Source: Sphingobium chungbukense (lineage in GTDB: Bacteria; Pseudomonadota; Alphaproteobacteria; Sphingomonadales; Sphingomonadaceae). From it: a stretch of DNA of 63,883 bases. The stretch is taken from contig NZ_LBIC01000008.1 in assembly GCF_001005725.1 (NCBI RefSeq), forward strand, positions 1 to 63,883, given 5' to 3'. The notes below the pieces were generated by a model. The model saw only the letters and a list, made by a program, of their open reading frames with translations, made no database searches and was not told the origin of the DNA. Made by a program: the position numbers and the translations under genes. This document shows positions 60,682 to 63,883 of the stretch, piece by piece; the stretch's first letter is position 1, and every line of letters starts with the position of its first letter.

Positions 60682-61080
60682 ATGTCCATGGAATTGACCG
60701 ATGCGGAGAAGACCGATCGTGTTCGGTTGCTCAACGATATGGCGCGCCAGAACCCCGGCGTAGCGTGCCGGGCCAACATGACTATCGGCTTTGCCGCGCT
60801 GGAGGATCATGATCGTCATGCCGCCATGCAGGTGATGTTGGCTTTCGACCATTTTCACGAAGGCAATGATCCGCATGGGGAGCATGATTTCGGAGCAATT
60901 TATCGGCTCCGTTCGGGAGATTGGGTGCAAGCTCGGCCATCGGACGAGAAAAGCATCAGCGAGACGGCGTTCTGGAAAATCGACTGTTATGACAAGCAGT
61001 TGGAGTTCGGAAGCGAGGCCCCTTGGGATAGCGATCAAACGACACGGGTACTGACCATCATGCTGGCCGAGGAATATTGA
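60682..61080 (+). CDS. DUF3768 protein
   Basis: 132 residues with AGGAGG 8 bases upstream. FDHFHEGNDPHGEHDFGAIY, FWKIDCYDKQLEFGSEAP and TTRVLTIMLAEEY are the DUF3768 signature, a small family common on alphaproteobacterial plasmids near ardC and ParB-like genes. Its function is unknown. A role in plasmid establishment is a guess from location. Confidence 0.88.
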   Translation: MSMELTDAEKTDRVRLLNDMARQNPGVACRANMTIGFAALEDHDRHAAMQVMLAFDHFHEGNDPHGEHDFGAIYRLRSGDWVQARPSDEKSISETAFWKIDCYDKQLEFGSEAPWDSDQTTRVLTIMLAEEY

Positions 61081-61165
61081 AAGGGCCGCCGCCCCGCATA
61101 GCGAGGCGGCGGATCGCAACGTCGGAGGCGCAGCGATTCATTGTCTTTTCGCTCCATTCTGGACT

Positions 61166-61447
61166 ATGTTGGTGGCGATGAAATACACCATGATGCAGTT
61201 CGATATTGAGGCCGTTCGGGCGCAGGTCCGCGCCATGGATTATGTCCGAGGCACCCCCGATGAGGTCGAGCAATGGCGGCAGGATGATGCGGAGTCCCGC
61301 GCCAATCTCGCCATTGAGGACATGGCCCTTGCTCCGAACGAGGCAGAGCTTTTCGATATGCTGCTGGAGGAGGCGGTTCCGCCCGCTCTCGTGTCCAAGA
61401 TCGTCCAGGGCCTAGTGCAGAATGGCCCTGCCGAACCGCCTGCTTAA
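61166..61447 (+). CDS. VbhA-like antitoxin of the Fic protein
   Basis: 93 residues (start at 61166; 61178 is possible). WRQDDAESRANLAIEDMALA lines up with the helix of VbhA that blocks Fic ATP binding. The inhibition motif (S/T)xxxE(G/N) is N47-LAI-E51-D52 here, so the Glu is kept but both flanking positions differ. The second half (ELFDMLLEEAVPPALVSKIV) forms the wrap-around helices. Ends 5 bases before the Fic gene. It should keep the toxin silent in the plasmid host. Confidence 0.78.
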   Translation: MLVAMKYTMMQFDIEAVRAQVRAMDYVRGTPDEVEQWRQDDAESRANLAIEDMALAPNEAELFDMLLEEAVPPALVSKIVQGLVQNGPAEPPA

Positions 61448-61452
61448 CGTCA

Positions 61453-62751
61453 GTGGGCACCGACCAAGACCCTTATCTGTATCCTGGCACGGCCACGCTC
61501 AGGAACAGGCTGGGGCTGACAGACGACGGATCGCTAAATCAAGCGGAACGCATGCTGACCCATGCGCGCGGCCGAGAAGCCGCGCGCATGGCCTTTCCGC
61601 TTGATGCCGATGGCTACAGGGCGTTGCACAAGCATCTCTTCCAAGATCTCTATGACTGGGCGGGTGAAGACCGAACCGTCAACATCGGCAAAGGGGGAAG
61701 CCTGTTTGCCCACGCCCCCTATGTGGCCAATGCTCTGGCTGCGGTATTCAAGGATTTGGCGAGCCAGAGCCATCTCAAAGGGCTGCCCCGTGAAGAATTT
61801 TATGATCGTCTGGGGCATCATCTCAACGAACTGAACGCCGTCCATCCCTTCCGCGAGGGCAATGGACGCACGATGCGACATCATGCGGCGCAGATCACGC
61901 GCGATGCTGGCCACTCCCTCCGGATCGCCAGCATCGACAGGCAAATGTGGATGGATGCGTCGCGCCATGGTTTCACCACCGGCGATCATCGTCCCTTGAG
62001 CGCAATCCTGGCCGCCGCCGCGCATGAACGGGATGAACCCGTCACGCCGCGCACGGGGCCGGGAGGCATGGCGTTCCTGCCTCCGCGCGATCCGCCGACC
62101 GGGCAACGCTATCGCCTGTCGCTGGACAAGGCGCGAGGTGAGCTGGAGCGCTATTTGCATGCGGCGAGGACCGAGGCGACCGATCGCTTGCAAAAATTGG
62201 TGAAGGATAGTGCGCCGGCGAGCCAGATTGCCGCTGCGCGCATGGAGCTGGCCTATATGCGCCATGCCAAAGGACCGGTTTATCAGTCCCATTTGCTGAT
62301 CTATCTCGGGCAGAGGGATGTCGATGCGGTGATTTCCGACAAGCAGACCCCCTTGCAACGTGTGCGCGAGATCGGGGCGGCCTTGGCGACCCGGATCAAT
62401 GCCCAGCAGCCCGCCCAGGTGCAACGTGCGGTTCGTTCTCTGGAGCGGCCAGTGCTGCCACCGGGCCAATCGCCAGCCCATGACCGGCTTGCCGACCTGT
62501 TCCTGAAAAATGCGGCCGAGCAAAATCGATCCGATCCCCGTCTTGCCGGCGCGCAAGCGATTGTGGATCAGGTGCAGGCAGTCTCGCGTCAGCGTGGCGA
62601 TGGTCCCCGTTTGATGGAGGGCACGATCGACGCGGCGCGCACATCCATTGCCGCGAATATTCGTGCTGGCAGGCCGTTTGAAGACGGTCTGACCTTGCCA
62701 ACGCAAGATAGGTCCAATCCCCCTGCCCCGGATAAAGGCCGAGGGCGATGA
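61453..62751 (+). CDS. VbhT-like Fic toxin with a conjugation-type C-terminal module
   Basis: 432 residues from a GTG 5 bases after the antitoxin. DPYLYPGTATLRNRLGLTDD, the flap region DRTVNIGKGGSLFAH and the motif HPFREGNGRTMR at 131-142 (complete, with catalytic His131) match class I Fic AMP-transferases such as VbhT of a Bartonella conjugative plasmid. VbhT ends in a BID domain for VirB/D4 export. Here residues 210-340 are helical, and residues 343-410 resemble the C-terminus of the LPD7 protein next to virD4 (LADLF, N..DP.L..AQ..V.Q). Fic proteins of this type modify DNA gyrase and topoisomerase IV (established for relatives). Could be an addiction module, a transferred effector, or both. 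Confidence 0.85.
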   Translation: MGTDQDPYLYPGTATLRNRLGLTDDGSLNQAERMLTHARGREAARMAFPLDADGYRALHKHLFQDLYDWAGEDRTVNIGKGGSLFAHAPYVANALAAVFKDLASQSHLKGLPREEFYDRLGHHLNELNAVHPFREGNGRTMRHHAAQITRDAGHSLRIASIDRQMWMDASRHGFTTGDHRPLSAILAAAAHERDEPVTPRTGPGGMAFLPPRDPPTGQRYRLSLDKARGELERYLHAARTEATDRLQKLVKDSAPASQIAAARMELAYMRHAKGPVYQSHLLIYLGQRDVDAVISDKQTPLQRVREIGAALATRINAQQPAQVQRAVRSLERPVLPPGQSPAHDRLADLFLKNAAEQNRSDPRLAGAQAIVDQVQAVSRQRGDGPRLMEGTIDAARTSIAANIRAGRPFEDGLTLPTQDRSNPPAPDKGRGR

Positions 62752-63148
62752 TGCCGATCGGCAGCGAGTGATAGTGTAGCTGAAGCGGTTTTTGGGTGCG
62801 GCCTGGCGGCACGGCTCTATCTCGCTGCGCTCGACCGAACCCGCTGCACGGTTTCGTCCCATTCGGGTGACGATCCTCGCACATGATGCGGCCGCGGGCG
62901 GCCATGCTTCTTCTCACGCCAAGGGGGGCGGCCTCCCCCCTTCCCGGCAAGGGCTGGACCGTCTCGCTGCGCTCGCTTGGTGGTTGGCAGCGTATCCCCA
63001 TCTTTCCGCGCTTCGCTTGTGCAAGCTGGGCGATCCCCCTCCCTGCCAACCAGCCCTGACATTGCCGGTTCAACCCCCCCGACTTCGCCAGTGGGCAGAA
63101 GTCGATGGCGCCATCGCCTTCGGCTCCAGATCAGGAAGGGAAAACCAC
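62752..63148 (+). other. gene-free, strongly folded leader of ardC
   Basis: 397 bases without a gene. AAGGGGGG-CGGCCT-CCCCCCTT lies near 62920. A large stem is possible in which TGGTTGGCAG (62981-62990) pairs with CTGCCAACCA (63043-63052) and AGGGCTGG (62950-62957) with CCAGCCCT (63050-63057). GCTTG-TG-CAAGC lies inside. CTCGCTGCGCTCG occurs twice. GGAAGGG stands 9 bases before the ardC ATG. A single-stranded promoter or a regulatory leader is conceivable. Confidence 0.5.
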
Positions 63149-63883
63149 ATGGCACGGAACACCAAAGCGACCCGCAGCAATGTCGAGCGTGCGGATATCT
63201 ATCAGGAAGTCACCGATCAGATCATCGAGATGCTGGAACAGGGGGTGCGCCCATGGTCGCCGAGCTGGGCGAGCGCCGCCGCCAGCTTTCCGCTGCGCTC
63301 TTGCGGGAAGAACTATCAGGGCATCAACATCCTGCTGCTGTGGGCGCAGAGCATGGTGCGCGGATATGCCAACCCCTATTGGATGACGTTCAAGCAGGCG
63401 TTGGAACTTGGCGCAAATGTCAGGAAGGGGGAGCGCGGCACCCGGATCGTCTATGCCGGTTCGATCAGCCGGAAGGACGAGAACGGGCAGGCCGTCGAGG
63501 ACGACAGCGAGCGGCGCATTTCATTCCTCAAGCGGTACACCGTTTTCAATGTCGAGCAGATCGAGGGATTGCCCGATGGCCAATATCCCACGCCGCAGCC
63601 GGTAATCCAGAACCGGGATCAGCGCGATCAGCAGCTTGACGCCCTGTTTCGGGCCTATGGCGTGGCGATCATCGAGAAGGACGGCGGCGCTTTCTATTCT
63701 CCAGCGTCCGACAGCATCACCATGCCGCGCTTCGACAGGTTCATCAGCGGCAACGCCTTCTATGCGACCCTTGCCCATGAGGCTGTCCATAGCACCGGCC
63801 ATCGGGATCGCTTGGATCGAGAAACCTTGCATAAATACGGGACCAGCACCGCCATTCGAGCGAAGGAAGAACTTTGCGCGTTA
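63149..63883 (+). CDS. ardC: ArdC antirestriction protein, N-terminal part (continues at window start)
   Basis: 245 whole codons run to the last base without a stop. The N-terminal ssDNA-binding domain has DIYQEVTDQIIEMLEQGVRP, SCGKNYQGINILLLW and GANVRKGERGTRIVY. The zincin part has FYATLAHEAVHSTGH with HEAVH at residues 210-214 (HExxH zinc site) and Glu240/Glu241 as likely third ligand. Joined to 1-207 it gives 313 residues. ArdC shields incoming single-stranded plasmid DNA from restriction, and its metallopeptidase domain may also act. It starts a run of establishment genes. Confidence 0.92.
   Translation, partial: MARNTKATRSNVERADIYQEVTDQIIEMLEQGVRPWSPSWASAAASFPLRSCGKNYQGINILLLWAQSMVRGYANPYWMTFKQALELGANVRKGERGTRIVYAGSISRKDENGQAVEDDSERRISFLKRYTVFNVEQIEGLPDGQYPTPQPVIQNRDQRDQQLDALFRAYGVAIIEKDGGAFYSPASDSITMPRFDRFISGNAFYATLAHEAVHSTGHRDRLDRETLHKYGTSTAIRAKEELCAL

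Noticed and set aside
61534..62862. 442-codon open frame on the minus strand
   Set aside because: Antisense to the Fic gene, which has a complete Fic motif and homology to VbhT.
1..63883. tRNA, rRNA or integron attC sites
   Set aside because: No tRNA cloverleaf, rRNA segment, integron integrase or attC-like series was noticed on reading.

Overview
The window looks like one complete conjugative plasmid of an alphaproteobacterium, most likely a sphingomonad (Sphingomonas/Sphingobium/Novosphingobium type). The reasons are the high GC, an alphaproteobacterial SOS box (GTTC-N7-GTTC), an RPA-type repA next to iterons, a VirB/VirD4 transfer system, and a czc/P1B metal-resistance block. The two window ends are the two halves of one ardC gene and join in frame, so the sequence is probably a circle of 63,883 bp opened inside ardC. 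The host assignment is inference.

Layout. 1-5.6 kb: end of ardC, small conserved plasmid genes, a two-gene cargo cassette on the minus strand, a long ParB-like protein and an HTH protein with a tiny membrane protein in front of it. 5.8-8.1 kb: an Excalibur-domain protein and a LexA-controlled umuDC operon whose UmuD lacks the catalytic lysine. 8.1-11.2 kb: an AT-richer two-gene operon with a SIR2-STAND protein, probably anti-phage defence. 11.2-18.7 kb: mobile DNA, with tniA/tniB-like transposition genes, two serine resolvases, and an IS21-family element that splits a GFA gene and left a 6-bp target duplication.

18.7-27.6 kb: the plasmid backbone. It holds repA with an operator made of iteron-like arms, four iterons at oriV, a second HTH protein, a zeta toxin-antitoxin pair, ssb, a palindrome-rich candidate centromere, two ParA cassettes (one with ParB), an oriT with an RP4-type nic core nested in inverted repeats, mobC and a VirD2-like relaxase. 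27.6-42.1 kb: bestrophin, then a MerR-controlled metal block (czcCBA, CDF, DUF305, P1B-4 ATPase, MgtC, ZIP and accessory proteins). 42.2 kb: an orphan fliE-like gene. 42.6-55.5 kb, minus strand: a full transfer operon in the order trbM-like, virB1-B6, virB8-B11, virD4, LPD7 protein, with a VirB7-position protein and eexN inside.

55.6-63.9 kb: a primase-like Toprim protein, a thermonuclease, an IS1202/ISNCY-type element with a 5-bp target duplication, a cargo gene, a second copy of a hairpin-rich repeat, DUF3768, a VbhA/VbhT-like antitoxin-Fic pair, and the start of ardC behind a strongly folded leader.

How it fits together: RepA-iterons, Par and the resolvase keep the plasmid. The relaxosome plus VirB/D4 move it. 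ArdC, SSB and the toxin-antitoxin pairs probably help establishment. The metal block, umuDC and the SIR2 cassette are cargo that benefits the host. The most interesting lead is that the Fic toxin and the LPD7 protein beside virD4 share a C-terminal module, which could be a signal for export through this secretion system.
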